Assembly (NCBI GenBank): GCA_023434325.1 | Contig: JAEYSX010000002.1 | Location: 124,001 to 188,000, forward strand | Direction: 5' to 3' | DNA length: 64,000 nucleotides | DNA from: Candidatus Parcubacteria bacterium | GTDB taxonomy: Bacteria > Patescibacteriota > Saccharimonadia > Saccharimonadales > UBA4665 | Shown: positions 24,460 to 33,377 of the stretch, one piece after another | Layout: each line of letters opens with the position of its first letter | Numbering within the stretch: the first letter of the stretch is position 1 | Notes under the pieces: model-generated | Told to the model about the DNA's origin: nothing | Databases searched by the model: none | The model's input: only the letters and a program-made list of their open reading frames with translations | Translations under genes and position numbers: made by a program

Positions 24460-25632
24460 ATGAATTGGCTAGACCTTTTTATTTTGCTGTTTTTGGTCGC
24501 CGCTGTCGTTCGCGGCACAGAGGTCGGGTTTGTACGGCAGTTTTGCTCGACAGTCGGCTTTTTTGCCGGACTATTTTTGGGCGCCTGGATAAACAGCCAC
24601 ATCAACCATATCGTCAACACGCCGGGAGCTAGGGCGGTTCTAGCGCTAGTAGTAGTGCTCGGTCTGGCACTTGCAGTCATGGCTGTGGGCGAGTACGTCG
24701 GCTTGATTCTCAAATTCCGTCTGCGCAACGCCAAAATAACGGATAAACTGGATAAAATATTTGGATCAGTATTGGCAGGAGCCACCCTTTTAGTTGCCGT
24801 ATGGTTGGGTGCGGCGATTTTTCGCAACATAAGCGATAGCGGGTGGCAACGCCAGATACGCAACTCGCGCATTATCATGACGCTGGACAATAATCTACCA
24901 TCGGCGCCGGGTGTACTGACCCAGCTTGGACATTTGATCGACCCCAACAGCTTTCCACAAGTATTTACTGGCCTTGAACCTACGCTCAAAACCGATGCAC
25001 CCTTGCCAGACATGGGCGTGCTTAACGCCGCTGTCCAAAAAGCTCGCCCCTCGGTCGTAAAGATAGAAGGCGAGGGATGCAACAATATCGTAGAGGGTTC
25101 CGGATTTGTGGCAGGCAACCGAACGGTCGTCACCAACGCACACGTGGTTGCAGGTGTTAACCGGCCATTTGTACTCGACCAAGACGGCACGCGCGAGGCG
25201 ACAGTCGTAGTCTTTGACCCGGAGCTTGATCTGGCAGTTTTACGCGTAGACAACCTAAAGGGATCCCCGCTACCACTTAACGGCAACACCGCCCCCGAAG
25301 GCACACCGGTAGCAGTCCTAGGCTACCCATCAGGCGCAGGCTTTACCGCGGGGCCGGGAACAGTACTCGAAACCTTTCAGGCGCAAGGCCGTAACATCTA
25401 CAATCAAGGTCAGACCTTGCGCGAGGTATACTCGGTCAAAACAAATATCGCCCATGGCAACTCTGGCGGACCACTCATTAACAAAGACGGCGAGGTAATC
25501 GGCGTTATATTCGCCAAATCGGTCAATTACGCCGACGTCGGCTACGCGCTGACGACCAAACAGGTGATTGACAAGATTGCCTTAGGGCAGACGCTTACAG
25601 ACCGCGTGAGCACTCGCAGCTGCGCCGATTAA
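24460..25632 (+). CDS. MarP-like membrane serine protease (CvpA + trypsin-like)
   Basis: The 390 residues have an N-terminal CvpA-like four-helix membrane domain (about 1-130) and a trypsin-fold protease domain (about 190-375) with the triad His in TNAHVVAG (about 227), Asp in PELDLAVL (about 257) and Ser in HGNSGGP (about 334). This is the architecture of MarP, the mycobacterial periplasmic protease needed for acid and oxidative resistance; no PDZ domain is present. Two conserved cysteines (in EGCNN and the C-terminal RSCAD) could form a disulfide, and a VKOR gene follows. Confidence 0.9.
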   Translation: MNWLDLFILLFLVAAVVRGTEVGFVRQFCSTVGFFAGLFLGAWINSHINHIVNTPGARAVLALVVVLGLALAVMAVGEYVGLILKFRLRNAKITDKLDKIFGSVLAGATLLVAVWLGAAIFRNISDSGWQRQIRNSRIIMTLDNNLPSAPGVLTQLGHLIDPNSFPQVFTGLEPTLKTDAPLPDMGVLNAAVQKARPSVVKIEGEGCNNIVEGSGFVAGNRTVVTNAHVVAGVNRPFVLDQDGTREATVVVFDPELDLAVLRVDNLKGSPLPLNGNTAPEGTPVAVLGYPSGAGFTAGPGTVLETFQAQGRNIYNQGQTLREVYSVKTNIAHGNSGGPLINKDGEVIGVIFAKSVNYADVGYALTTKQVIDKIALGQTLTDRVSTRSCAD

Positions 25633-25658
25633 TCATGGTGGGCTATGCTGCCCCAACC

Positions 25659-25766
25659 AGGATCTTAGTTAAGTTCTCAAAAGAGCACGGAAAACGCCAA
25701 AGGCAATTGTCTTGTTTTCCTTGCGGACTATAGCCGAATCTCTTTTGAGAACGTAACTAAGATCCT
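25659..25766 (-). repeat. Dispersed hairpin element, copy B
   Basis: Arms of 27 nt (25659-25685 and 25740-25766) pair at 26 of 27 positions (A/G mismatch). The 54-nt core (25686-25739) is the reverse complement of copy A's with a few changes; its inner stem is GGAAAAC/GTTTTCC and its apical loop TTT. The outer parts of the arms are unrelated to the other copies. The element lies between the MarP-like and VKOR genes, 31 nt before the VKOR -10 box. Confidence 0.9.
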
Positions 25767-25796
25767 TACTTTCGCGCCAGAGCTAGGCATGTTTGC

Positions 25797-25802
25797 TATA
25801 CT
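25797..25802 (+). promoter_or_regulatory. -10 box of the VKOR gene (leaderless)
   Basis: TATACT ends 7 nt before ATG 25810. This supports starting the protein at 25810 rather than the in-frame ATG at 25789, which lies upstream of the box. Confidence 0.55.
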
Positions 25803-25809
25803 ACAAGTA

Positions 25810-26424
25810 ATGAAAATGTTCGGCCGAACAATCACGCTTAAGCAAGCGTTGCCGTGGATTCTGGTAATCTGCGGTGCGATTGCGCTGATGTGCTCGCTCG
25901 TCATCATGTATGACAAAGTAGCGCTCCTCAAAGACCCCACCTTTAAGCCGGGCTGCGACCTCAACCCGGTTGTTAGCTGCGGCTCTGTCATGGAATCAAA
26001 ACAGGCCAACGCCTTTGGATTCCCCAATCCGTTCATCGGTATGGTTGCGTTTCCGGTAGTTATTGCCACCGGTATGGCCATCTTGGCAGGCGCTTCCAAG
26101 CTCAAGCGTTGGTGGTGGCTGGGGCTGCAGGCCGGCACCATCTTTGGCGTGGGGTTTGTGCATTGGCTATTTTACCAGAGTGTCTACAACATCAATGCGC
26201 TCTGCCCATACTGCATGGGCGTCTGGGCGATGACGATCACGATCTTTTGGTATGTCACGCTCTATAACATCCAAATGGGACACATCCGCCTTAAGGGTTG
26301 GCTGCAACAAGTCGGCTTCTTTGCGCGGCGCCACCACTTGGACATCCTGCTGTTCTGGTTTCTACTCATCGCATTCTTTATACTCAAGCACTTTTGGTAC
26401 TACTACGGCGACAAGATTTTTTAG
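25810..26424 (+). CDS. Vitamin K epoxide reductase family protein
   Basis: This 204-residue membrane protein has four to five helices, a loop cysteine pair (PGCDLNPVVSCGSV, about 49 and 57) and the active-site CPYC (about 132-135). Bacterial VKORs reoxidise a DsbA-like thiol oxidase and pass electrons to quinone, driving disulfide formation outside the cytoplasm. No thioredoxin-like domain is fused, unlike many actinobacterial members, and no DsbA gene is adjacent. Cysteine-containing exported proteins encoded in this window are plausible clients. Confidence 0.9.
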   Translation: MKMFGRTITLKQALPWILVICGAIALMCSLVIMYDKVALLKDPTFKPGCDLNPVVSCGSVMESKQANAFGFPNPFIGMVAFPVVIATGMAILAGASKLKRWWWLGLQAGTIFGVGFVHWLFYQSVYNINALCPYCMGVWAMTITIFWYVTLYNIQMGHIRLKGWLQQVGFFARRHHLDILLFWFLLIAFFILKHFWYYYGDKIF

Positions 26425-26513
26425 TCTAAAGACTGGGGCTACACATTCAAACGCGCACAAAATAGCGGTCAGTCACAACAGGGCAGCACCCCGGTAATCA
26501 GCATGGGAGTCAA

Positions 26514-27014
26514 TTAGTTTTCTTTGGTGGTTTTTTGCTCTACGTGCAGTGGGCTAAACATAGAGGTCAGGACTCGGCCGCTGATATTCTTGAACGTCAG
26601 GCGCTTGGCGTGCTCGGCCTCGATTCGCTGACGAAGTTTGAGTATCGCTGGAGTGGGAGTGGAATTTTCGTGCAACAGTTTAAACTCGTTGGCAATCTCT
26701 AGTAACTCTTCGTCCGAGATGTCCTCTAGACCCACAAACACGTCGCGGGCGCGGGCATTAGATTTAATCAACTCGTCCAACTTAAGCTGCATCGCCTTGG
26801 CGTCGCGGTTTTGCGTGTTTTGGATAAGAAACACCATAAGAAACGTGATAATCGTGGTACCGGTATTGATCACCAGCTGCCAGGTGTCGGAATAGTTAGC
26901 CGACGGACCGCTCAGAGCCCAAAGCGTAATAATCAGGATGGCGCCAACGAACACATACGGCGAGCCGGCCCAGTTTGACACTTTGTTAGAAATAGACCGA
27001 AATCTGTTTTTCAT
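26514..27014 (-). CDS. Low-affinity iron permease family protein
   Basis: The 166 residues contain two membrane helices (about 19-35 and 45-66) with the family motif SDTWQLVINTGTTIITFLMVFLIQNTQNRD (key part TWQLVINTGTTI and QNTQNRD), followed by KLDELI and a soluble helical tail. The family is named low-affinity iron permease in fungi, but its bacterial role is not established. A TATAAT on the minus strand and a short leader with an aagg site precede the ATG. Confidence 0.75.
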   Translation of the reverse strand: MKNRFRSISNKVSNWAGSPYVFVGAILIITLWALSGPSANYSDTWQLVINTGTTIITFLMVFLIQNTQNRDAKAMQLKLDELIKSNARARDVFVGLEDISDEELLEIANEFKLLHENSTPTPAILKLRQRIEAEHAKRLTFKNISGRVLTSMFSPLHVEQKTTKEN

Positions 27015-27075
27015 ACTTAGACCTTACTGTAATTATAATGCTTGCGCTTGTCAAATTGCAGTCGGGCGCGTGTGT

Positions 27076-28314
27076 TTACTCGTGACGCAAGGCTTCGATC
27101 GGGTCTTTGCGTGCCGCCTTGATGGCCGGAATCGCGCCAAACACAATACCGATAACCACCGACACGCCGGCGCCAACACCCACTGCCAGCCAAGAAATCA
27201 CGGGGTCAAGATCGGTGTACACCTTGAGCAGGCCAATGACCCCGGTAGACAAAATAACGCCGATAACACCGCCAACGACACTCAGCACCGTTGCTTCCAT
27301 CATAAACTGATTCAAAATCTGCCGACTTGTAGCACCCACGGCCTTGCGCACACCGATTTCGTGCATGCGCTCGGTGACGACCAAAAGCATGATATTCATA
27401 ATACCCACGCCGCCCATCAATAGTGCAATAGCAGCCACGGCAAAAATCCACATCGAGAGCAGCCCAATCACGCTACTGCCGGACTCGACGCTCTCGCTGG
27501 ACTCCTGCACGCTAAAGTCTCGCTCGCCGCCCCTGGCGCCTGCCATATCCTTGCTAATCGCGCCGATTGTCCCGCCAAGCTTATCTACGCCCTCGGGCTT
27601 GGCAAGGATGGAGTAGGGCGAGATAGACGAGTCGCTCAGGCGAATCGCTGTCTTATATGGCACAAACACCGCGCGGTCAAAGCTGGCCGTTGGCGAGAAC
27701 GGCACATTGGCAAACGGTTCAAAAATACCGCGCACCTGGAAGCTCTGCCCACGGAACACAAAGCTCTTGCCAAGAGGCACCGGCTCATCAAACAGCTCCC
27801 ACGCCGCCTGCTGACCCAAGACTGCAAACTGCGTCTCTTCGTCGTTGGCAGTCCAAAAATCACCGTACGCCAGTTCTTGATTGAGTAGCTGCGGCAAAGC
27901 AGAGGCCGTACCCAGAACCTTGGTATTAGAAAGAATAGTGTGGCCCGCAACCTCAAGTTTGCCGGGCGCAAGCATCAATGGCGCGTGTTGCTTTACACCC
28001 TCGGCCTTGCCAACAAGGTCAATATCCCGATTCGTCAGGCTCATGGCGCTCGACATACCAAACACAACATCCGAGTTGCCCAAGCCGCCAGACTGCGCCC
28101 TATCGACATTATCAGGACGAATAATAATAAGATCGTCGCCAAAATGTGCCATAGTGCCGGCGATCTGCCGCTTAACGCCCTCGCCAATGCCAACAACAGT
28201 CACCACTGCCACCACGCCCACGATAATGCCAAGCATCGTCAAAAAACTACGCCACTTGGAACCGCGCACGCCACTCAGCGCCATGCGCATATTGCCACGC
28301 AAGATAGAACTCAT
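27076..28314 (-). CDS. MacB/FtsX-type ABC exporter permease
   Basis: The 412 residues have one N-terminal helix (about 22-44), a MacB_PCD-type outside domain (about 60-260) and three C-terminal helices with the FtsX domain, ending in AIKAARKDPIEALRHE, a classic MacB C-terminus. It works with the ATPase encoded 49 nt upstream on the same strand. Such exporters act as mechanotransmitters on peptides, toxins or lipoproteins. No MacA-like adaptor is adjacent. Confidence 0.9.
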   Translation of the reverse strand: MSSILRGNMRMALSGVRGSKWRSFLTMLGIIVGVVAVVTVVGIGEGVKRQIAGTMAHFGDDLIIIRPDNVDRAQSGGLGNSDVVFGMSSAMSLTNRDIDLVGKAEGVKQHAPLMLAPGKLEVAGHTILSNTKVLGTASALPQLLNQELAYGDFWTANDEETQFAVLGQQAAWELFDEPVPLGKSFVFRGQSFQVRGIFEPFANVPFSPTASFDRAVFVPYKTAIRLSDSSISPYSILAKPEGVDKLGGTIGAISKDMAGARGGERDFSVQESSESVESGSSVIGLLSMWIFAVAAIALLMGGVGIMNIMLLVVTERMHEIGVRKAVGATSRQILNQFMMEATVLSVVGGVIGVILSTGVIGLLKVYTDLDPVISWLAVGVGAGVSVVIGIVFGAIPAIKAARKDPIEALRHE

Positions 28315-28363
28315 CGCGCTACCTCTCGTGAAAACAACACCGGATTAAGTACATACTCTACGC

Positions 28364-29230
28364 TCATTTCTTGCTCTTTCTTGCGCGGCGGCTGGTCTTC
28401 TTGGACGTCTTTGTGTCGCTGTCAGAATCAATCTTATCGCCGCCCGGCGTCGCCTTCATGAGCGACGATACGCCCGCCAAGTCATCTTCCTCGGTCTTAA
28501 CCGGAGGTGCATAAATGGCCTTGCGGGCAATTTTGGCAATATCGCCAATAGCAGTCTGCTCGTCATGCACAATCTGACCGTCGTGCATATACACCACGCG
28601 CGTCGCATAGCGGGTCAGCTCGGGGTTGTGAGTCACAAACAAAATAGTGTTGCCGGTCTTGTGAATCTCGCTCAGTAGCTCCATCACCAAGCGGGAACCG
28701 CTACTGTCAAGGTTGCCGGTCGGCTCATCGGCGATAATCAGCCGAGGATTATTGACTAGCGCGCGGGCAATCGCCACGCACTGAGCCTGACCGCCGCTTA
28801 AGTAACGAGGATAGAAGAATTCACGGCCAAGCAGCCCTACGCGCTCCAGCATATTCGTCGCCGCCTTTACGCGCTTGCTGCTGCTCATACCTTTGTAGGC
28901 AAGCGGCAAGGCAACGTTCTCTAGCACCGTTAGACGCGGCAGCAAGTTAAAGAACTGGAACACAAAACCAATGGTGTCGCGACGTACTTTGGCTCGCTGA
29001 CCGGCGCTCAAGCGCTCAACCTGGTGACCCTGCAGACTGTACACGCCGTGCGTCGGGCGGTCCAACAATCCGATCATGTTCATGAGCGTCGACTTCCCAC
29101 AACCGCTCGGCCCCATGATCGCCACAAACTCACCCTCATTTATGGTGAGGTTGATTTCGTCGAGCGCCAATGTTGTAGCGTCGCCAAAACCATACAGTTT
29201 GCTCACATCCTGCAGTTCTATAATTGGCAT
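28364..29230 (-). CDS. ABC exporter ATP-binding protein (MacB/LolD type)
   Basis: The 288 residues carry Walker A GPSGCGKST (about 39-47), signature LSGGQ, Walker B LIIADEPTGNLD and the H-loop VTHNPE. The residue after the signature is unusual (LSGGQAQCVAIA, with Cys where Arg is typical). A lysine/arginine-rich tail (KTSKKTSRRARKSKK) follows the domain. It forms a two-gene operon with the permease at 27076-28314. Confidence 0.9.
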   Translation of the reverse strand: MPIIELQDVSKLYGFGDATTLALDEINLTINEGEFVAIMGPSGCGKSTLMNMIGLLDRPTHGVYSLQGHQVERLSAGQRAKVRRDTIGFVFQFFNLLPRLTVLENVALPLAYKGMSSSKRVKAATNMLERVGLLGREFFYPRYLSGGQAQCVAIARALVNNPRLIIADEPTGNLDSSGSRLVMELLSEIHKTGNTILFVTHNPELTRYATRVVYMHDGQIVHDEQTAIGDIAKIARKAIYAPPVKTEEDDLAGVSSLMKATPGGDKIDSDSDTKTSKKTSRRARKSKK

Positions 29231-29462
29231 ATTACATTTAAGTGTACGCTGTTATTTACACCGTGTGCAAGGTGTATTTTTTGTTTTTTTGCGCTATAAT
29301 GCATTTTGTTCAATGCAGTGTGGCTGGCGAGTAATTATCTGGCTGTCGACAAAAATGAAACGATCCTTAACGTTTTACAAATGCACTTCCTACATGGACG
29401 GACATCTTTTGTGCAAAAGCTATTTTGCCTAAGGTTTTTCCGATCACAAAAGTGCGCGCAAT

Positions 29463-29552
29463 GGAGAGGTGTCCGAGTGGTTGAAGGAGCACGCTTGGAA
29501 AGCGTGTGTGCGGGCAACCGTACCGCGGGTTCGAATCCCGCTCTCTCCGCCA
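29463..29552 (+). tRNA. tRNA-Ser (anticodon GGA)
   Basis: The 90-nt sequence folds as a class II tRNA: acceptor GGAGAGG with TCTCTCC, anticodon loop cttGGAaag, a long variable arm, T-loop GCGGG-TTCGAAT-CCCGC, and an encoded CCA end (29550-29552). The GGA anticodon reads UCC/UCU serine codons. A terminator hairpin follows directly. Confidence 0.95.
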
Positions 29553-29559
29553 TACTAAG

Positions 29560-29586
29560 ACGCTCGCCATTTGGCGGGCGTTTTTG
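29560..29586 (+). terminator. Intrinsic terminator after tRNA-Ser
   Basis: acgctcgcc and ggcgggcgt pair around the loop attt (one G/T wobble), followed by a T5 run. Confidence 0.8.
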
Positions 29587-29642
29587 TATTGTAAGTAAGT
29601 GCCTCGATCCGCACCGCCCCGTGATTACTTAAAGGAGACCAC

Positions 29643-30569
29643 ATGCACGTCATCACATCCGGTGCCAGCCGCCTAGACATCGACGCTTACGCCTCTGCCG
29701 TGGCTATGGCCGAACTGATGCGCTTACAAGATAAACCAGCAATCGCCGCCAGCAGTGGCCCGCTCAATGGCAGTATTCCAGAATCTTTACGTAAACTGCC
29801 CGTACAGCTAGAGCGCGATTACAGACCATCGCCAAACGATGTCTTTACCATCGTCGACCTGTCAGAACCGGAGTTTTTTGACCTTGGCGCCAACCCCGAT
29901 AACGTCGTGGCTGTCATCGATCACCACCTTGGGTTCGAAGATTTTTGGCGCGAAAAGCTGGGCGACAAGGCACGCATCGAGTTTATCGGCGCCGCCTGCA
30001 CCCAAGTGTACGAAATCTGGCAAGAAGCCGCACTAACAGACAAGATGAGCAGCGAAAGTGCCATTTTACTAGCCTGTGGTATTTTAGACAACACACTTAA
30101 CCTTAAAGCTGTCATAACAACCGACCGCGATAAAACTGCCTATGCCGCACTGGCAAAGCACGCCAATTTGTCCGCAAATTGGCCCGAACAATATTTCCGC
30201 GAATGCCAGGACTACATCACCGAGGAGCTTAAAGAAGCGCTCATCAACGACCACAAACGCATCCGTTACCCCTCACGCACCGATGTCGTCGGTGCGTGCC
30301 AACTGGCACTATGGGACGCGCAACAATTTATACAAACGAACAAAAATAGTATCCGGCAAACATTCACAACCGATGATAATCCCTGGTACCTCAATCTCAT
30401 CGACATCCACACTGGCCGCAGCGTGTTCTACTGCGAAAATACAAATTTACAACAGTGGCTTGAACAACTACTAGGTGTAAGATTTACTACAGATCTAGCG
30501 ACAGCCGAGCGTATGTGGCTGCGCAAAGAGATCATGAAACAAGCGCTTACAAAGGAGGGAAGGGCATGA
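29643..30569 (+). CDS. DHH family phosphoesterase
   Basis: The 308 residues contain the DHH-family motifs: an N-terminal SRLDIDAYASA, IVDLSEPE, and the naming VAVIDHHLG, with a GILDNT motif later; the C-terminal third is DHHA2-like. Family members include manganese pyrophosphatases, exopolyphosphatases and nanoRNases. The layout is closest to the Mn-pyrophosphatase/PPX1 branch, but the substrate is uncertain. aaaggaga precedes the ATG. The stop overlaps the next gene's start (ATGA), so the two are coupled. Confidence 0.8.
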   Translation: MHVITSGASRLDIDAYASAVAMAELMRLQDKPAIAASSGPLNGSIPESLRKLPVQLERDYRPSPNDVFTIVDLSEPEFFDLGANPDNVVAVIDHHLGFEDFWREKLGDKARIEFIGAACTQVYEIWQEAALTDKMSSESAILLACGILDNTLNLKAVITTDRDKTAYAALAKHANLSANWPEQYFRECQDYITEELKEALINDHKRIRYPSRTDVVGACQLALWDAQQFIQTNKNSIRQTFTTDDNPWYLNLIDIHTGRSVFYCENTNLQQWLEQLLGVRFTTDLATAERMWLRKEIMKQALTKEGRA

Positions 30570-31204
30570 AATTAACCAAATACACGCACGCATGCATCGT
30601 ACTGGAGGAGCAGGGTAAAAAATTAATAATCGACCCGGGCAGCTTTACGGCCGACTTTGGCGACACCGACGATGTCGCTGGCGTGGTGATAACCCATATT
30701 CACGCTGACCACTTTGACCCAGAAAACCTAGAGGCTATTTTGTCGGCCAACCCGGGTATTAAGGTATATACCACCCCCGAAGTTGTCGAGCAATGGAGCG
30801 ACGAGCACGCCGTAGCCGTTGCAGCGGGCGAGAGCCTGCAGGCCGGGCCGTTTACCCTCGAATTCTTTGGCCAAAAACACACCGAGATTCACTCTCTTAA
30901 ACCAGTAGCCGACAATATTGGCGTGATGGTCAATAACACGCTGTACTACCCGGGCGACTCGTTTACGCAACCGGAGCGTCCGGTAGCCGTGTTAGCGCTA
31001 CCCGCCAGCGCGCCGTGGCTCAAAACAAGCGAATCCATCGACTATTTGCAGGCAGTTAAACCAAGTACGTTCTTTTTTCGGACGCACGACGGCCTGCTCT
31101 CGAAAAACGGCACAGCGGTGTACGATGCATGGTTTAATACCGCCGCGCAAGCTTTTGATTACACATACAAGCCACTCGAACCAGGCGAGTCTGTCGAGCT
31201 GTAG
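30566..31204 (+). CDS. Metallo-beta-lactamase fold hydrolase (UPF0173-like)
   Basis: This 212-residue protein starts at the ATG in the ATGA overlap, with aaggaggg just before it. It has the metal-binding motif THIHADHFDP, a second histidine in KHTEIHS and an aspartate in YPGDSF, typical of small MBL-fold metal-dependent hydrolases of the UPF0173/UlaG-like group. It is co-translated with the DHH phosphoesterase, suggesting linked phosphodiester chemistry, but the substrate is not known. Confidence 0.85.
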   Translation: MKLTKYTHACIVLEEQGKKLIIDPGSFTADFGDTDDVAGVVITHIHADHFDPENLEAILSANPGIKVYTTPEVVEQWSDEHAVAVAAGESLQAGPFTLEFFGQKHTEIHSLKPVADNIGVMVNNTLYYPGDSFTQPERPVAVLALPASAPWLKTSESIDYLQAVKPSTFFFRTHDGLLSKNGTAVYDAWFNTAAQAFDYTYKPLEPGESVEL

Positions 31205-31216
31205 GGAATTATCCGT

Positions 31217-31921
31217 TTAGCTGATAAAGCTGCCGATTTGAGTGCCGGTAGCAGCCTTAAGCAAGTTGTCCTCTTGCAGAGGATCCAACACGATCACGGG
31301 CATATTTTGCTCCATAGCCAGACCAACCGCTGCTTTGTCCATTACCTTGATCGCGTCATTAGAGACAGCCTCTTGGTAGCTAATGACCGGCAAGAGCTTG
31401 GCGTCATCAAACTTCTTAGGGTCTTTGTCGTATACGCCGTCTACTTTGGTGGCCTTCAGGACAACTTCGCAGTCGAGCTCTAGTGCCAGATTGACTGCGG
31501 CAGTGTCGTGCGTAAAGTAAGGCCGGCCAATACCGCCGGATACCACGACCACGCGGCCGCGTCGCAGGTGCTTTTCGGCCAAGCGGTACGAATACGACTC
31601 GGCCACTTGCGGCGCAAAAATGTTACTCATGCAGCGCGTGCGCACATCGTCACTCTCAAAGATGTCGGTCAGCGCCATAGCGTTCATCAGACCGCTTAGC
31701 ATACCCATTTGATCGGCGGTTACACGCTTGATGCCGTGCCCGGCAACCTCGGCGCCACGCACCATGTTACCGCCCCCGACTACTAAAACAAGCTGGACGC
31801 CAGCTTGTACAATCTTTTGACATTCACGGGCTAAATAGTGCCCAACCTCCGGATCAATGCCAATCTCGTGCTTTCCGGAGAGCTGCTCACCCGAGATTTT
31901 TAGCAAAATTCGTTTATACAT
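31217..31921 (-). CDS. pyrH: UMP kinase
   Basis: The 234 residues match bacterial UMP kinases of the amino-acid-kinase fold: KISGEQLSGK, VVGGGNMVRG, MGMLSGLMNAMALTD, and KATKVDGVYDKDP. The hexameric enzyme phosphorylates UMP with ATP and is feedback-controlled by UTP and GTP. It stands alone here without tsf or frr. TAAACT lies 10 nt before the ATG on the minus strand. Hairpin element copy C lies immediately upstream in the divergent spacer. Confidence 0.95.
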   Translation of the reverse strand: MYKRILLKISGEQLSGKHEIGIDPEVGHYLARECQKIVQAGVQLVLVVGGGNMVRGAEVAGHGIKRVTADQMGMLSGLMNAMALTDIFESDDVRTRCMSNIFAPQVAESYSYRLAEKHLRRGRVVVVSGGIGRPYFTHDTAAVNLALELDCEVVLKATKVDGVYDKDPKKFDDAKLLPVISYQEAVSNDAIKVMDKAAVGLAMEQNMPVIVLDPLQEDNLLKAATGTQIGSFIS

Positions 31922-31972
31922 ACTGCCCGAAAGTTTAGCAGATGTTACAATCGTGCGCCAGCGTGATCAAGA

Positions 31973-32076
31973 CGCCTAACGCCTCTGATTGCAGGAGCAC
32001 GGAAAACGCCAAAGGCAATCGTCTTGTTTTCCTTGCGGACTATAGCCGAATCTCCTGCAATCAGAGGCGGTAGGCG
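31973..32076 (-). repeat. Dispersed hairpin element, copy C
   Basis: Arms of 25 nt (31973-31997 and 32052-32076) pair at 24 of 25 positions (A/G mismatch). The core is nearly identical to copy B's. Unlike A, B and D, the inner arm ends are gcaggag/ctcctgc instead of caaaagag/ctcttttg, showing that the boundary of conservation is the last three arm bases (gag/ctc). It lies in the divergent spacer between pyrH and the coiled-coil gene, where no upstream transcript needs terminating. Confidence 0.9.
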
Positions 32077-32100
32077 GTCCAAAGCGACCTCATTTCCTGT

Positions 32101-32106
32101 TACAAT
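32101..32106 (+). promoter_or_regulatory. -10 box of the coiled-coil/exonuclease III operon (leaderless)
   Basis: TACAAT ends 6 nt before ATG 32113 with no Shine-Dalgarno between. Confidence 0.5.
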
Positions 32107-32112
32107 ATTCCT

Positions 32113-32577
32113 ATGTCAGACTTAGAAGACCCCGAATTTGTAGCATCACTGAATAAGTTGTTTGTCACGCACAACGACATCCGCGCCATCACCGATTATC
32201 AACGCAAGTTGTACGAGAGCCTGAGCGCGCTGCACGGCAGCCACCGCGAGGTGCACGAGCGCGTGCGCAAACTGTCTGATTCGCACGAGCGCGGCCAAGA
32301 CAGCGACAGCCGTGCGCTTGAGCGCACCAAGCAAGACATCGAGAGGATGCTTGCCAAACTCGATCAATCCCATGACCAAACCAAACGCGAAATGATGCAA
32401 GCAACAGGCGAGATCAACCGCATCATCCAAGAAGTACGAAAAGTCGCCCAGCTAGAACTTCGACTCGAAAAGCTAGAGCGCGAAGTGCAACGCCAATCCC
32501 AAATCGACCGTCAGGGCGACCGCAAAGACCAAGACCAAGATAAACGCCTAAGAGATCTGGAGCGACGAATAAAATGA
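32113..32577 (+). CDS. Coiled-coil protein, unknown function
   Basis: The 154 residues are almost entirely charged heptad-type helix with no membrane segment, ending in a run of Asp/Gln/Arg (RQGDRKDQDQDKRLRDLERR). No catalytic motif is visible. It overlaps the exonuclease III gene by four nt (ATGA), so the two proteins are likely made together; a structural or DNA-associated partner role is possible. Confidence 0.7.
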   Translation: MSDLEDPEFVASLNKLFVTHNDIRAITDYQRKLYESLSALHGSHREVHERVRKLSDSHERGQDSDSRALERTKQDIERMLAKLDQSHDQTKREMMQATGEINRIIQEVRKVAQLELRLEKLEREVQRQSQIDRQGDRKDQDQDKRLRDLERRIK

Positions 32578-33377
32578 CAACAAAAATCTATTCCTGGAAC
32601 GTTAACGGTTTGCGCGCGGTTGTGCGCAAAAACCTGTTCACTAGCTTTATCGAGCAAGAAAAGCCTGACATTTTGTGTCTGCAAGAAACCAAGGCCGAGC
32701 GCGGCCAGGCCGAAATCGACCTGCCGGACTACACCGAATACTGGAACTCGGCCGAAAAAAAGGGTTACAGCGGCACCGCCATCTTTGCCAAACCGCAGCC
32801 GCTCAGCATTGCCAACGGCCTGCCCGATGATATCATCGAAAAGTTCAGTCTGGCCGCCGACAGCTACGGCGACCCCAATAAAGAGGGTAGGGTAGTCACC
32901 GCCGAGTACGACAAGTTTTATCTGGTCACCGTCTACACACCGAACGCCAAAGATGACCTCTCGCGCGTACCACTGCGCCACAAACAATGGGATCCTGCCT
33001 TTTTGGCGTACTGCAAAGCGCTCGAGCAAAAAAAGCCGGTCATTTTTTGCGGCGACCTTAACGTTGCCCACACCGAGGACGACTTAGCGCGCCCTAAGCC
33101 CAACATCGGTAAGCGCGGCTTTACCAACGAAGAGCGCGAGGGCTTTCAAAACTTCCTCGACGCCGGTTTTGTCGACACCTTCCGCATGTTCACCCAAGGC
33201 AACGGCCACTACACCTGGTGGACACACTGGGCCAACGCCCGCGCCAACAACGTTGGCTGGCGCATCGACTATTTCTTGGTCTCCCAAAGTCTGCGCCCGC
33301 ACGTCAAAGAAGCCAAAATTCACGCCGACGTCATGGGCTCCGACCACTGCCCGGTAAGTATCACCCTCGATTTCTAA
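32574..33377 (+). CDS. xth: Exodeoxyribonuclease III
   Basis: The 267 residues show the EEP-fold AP endonuclease motifs: YSWNVNGLRA, the metal-binding Glu in CLQETKAE, FCGDLNVAH, and the catalytic MGSDHCPVS near the end. The enzyme cuts DNA at abasic sites and removes 3' blocking groups in base excision repair. It lies in an operon with a coiled-coil protein and an MTH1-like Nudix hydrolase, whose start overlaps this stop by one nt (TAATG). Confidence 0.95.
   Translation: MTTKIYSWNVNGLRAVVRKNLFTSFIEQEKPDILCLQETKAERGQAEIDLPDYTEYWNSAEKKGYSGTAIFAKPQPLSIANGLPDDIIEKFSLAADSYGDPNKEGRVVTAEYDKFYLVTVYTPNAKDDLSRVPLRHKQWDPAFLAYCKALEQKKPVIFCGDLNVAHTEDDLARPKPNIGKRGFTNEEREGFQNFLDAGFVDTFRMFTQGNGHYTWWTHWANARANNVGWRIDYFLVSQSLRPHVKEAKIHADVMGSDHCPVSITLDF

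Noticed and set aside
29306..29632. Open reading frame across tRNA-Ser
   Set aside because: It covers the tRNA and its terminator and has no family resemblance, so it is chance.
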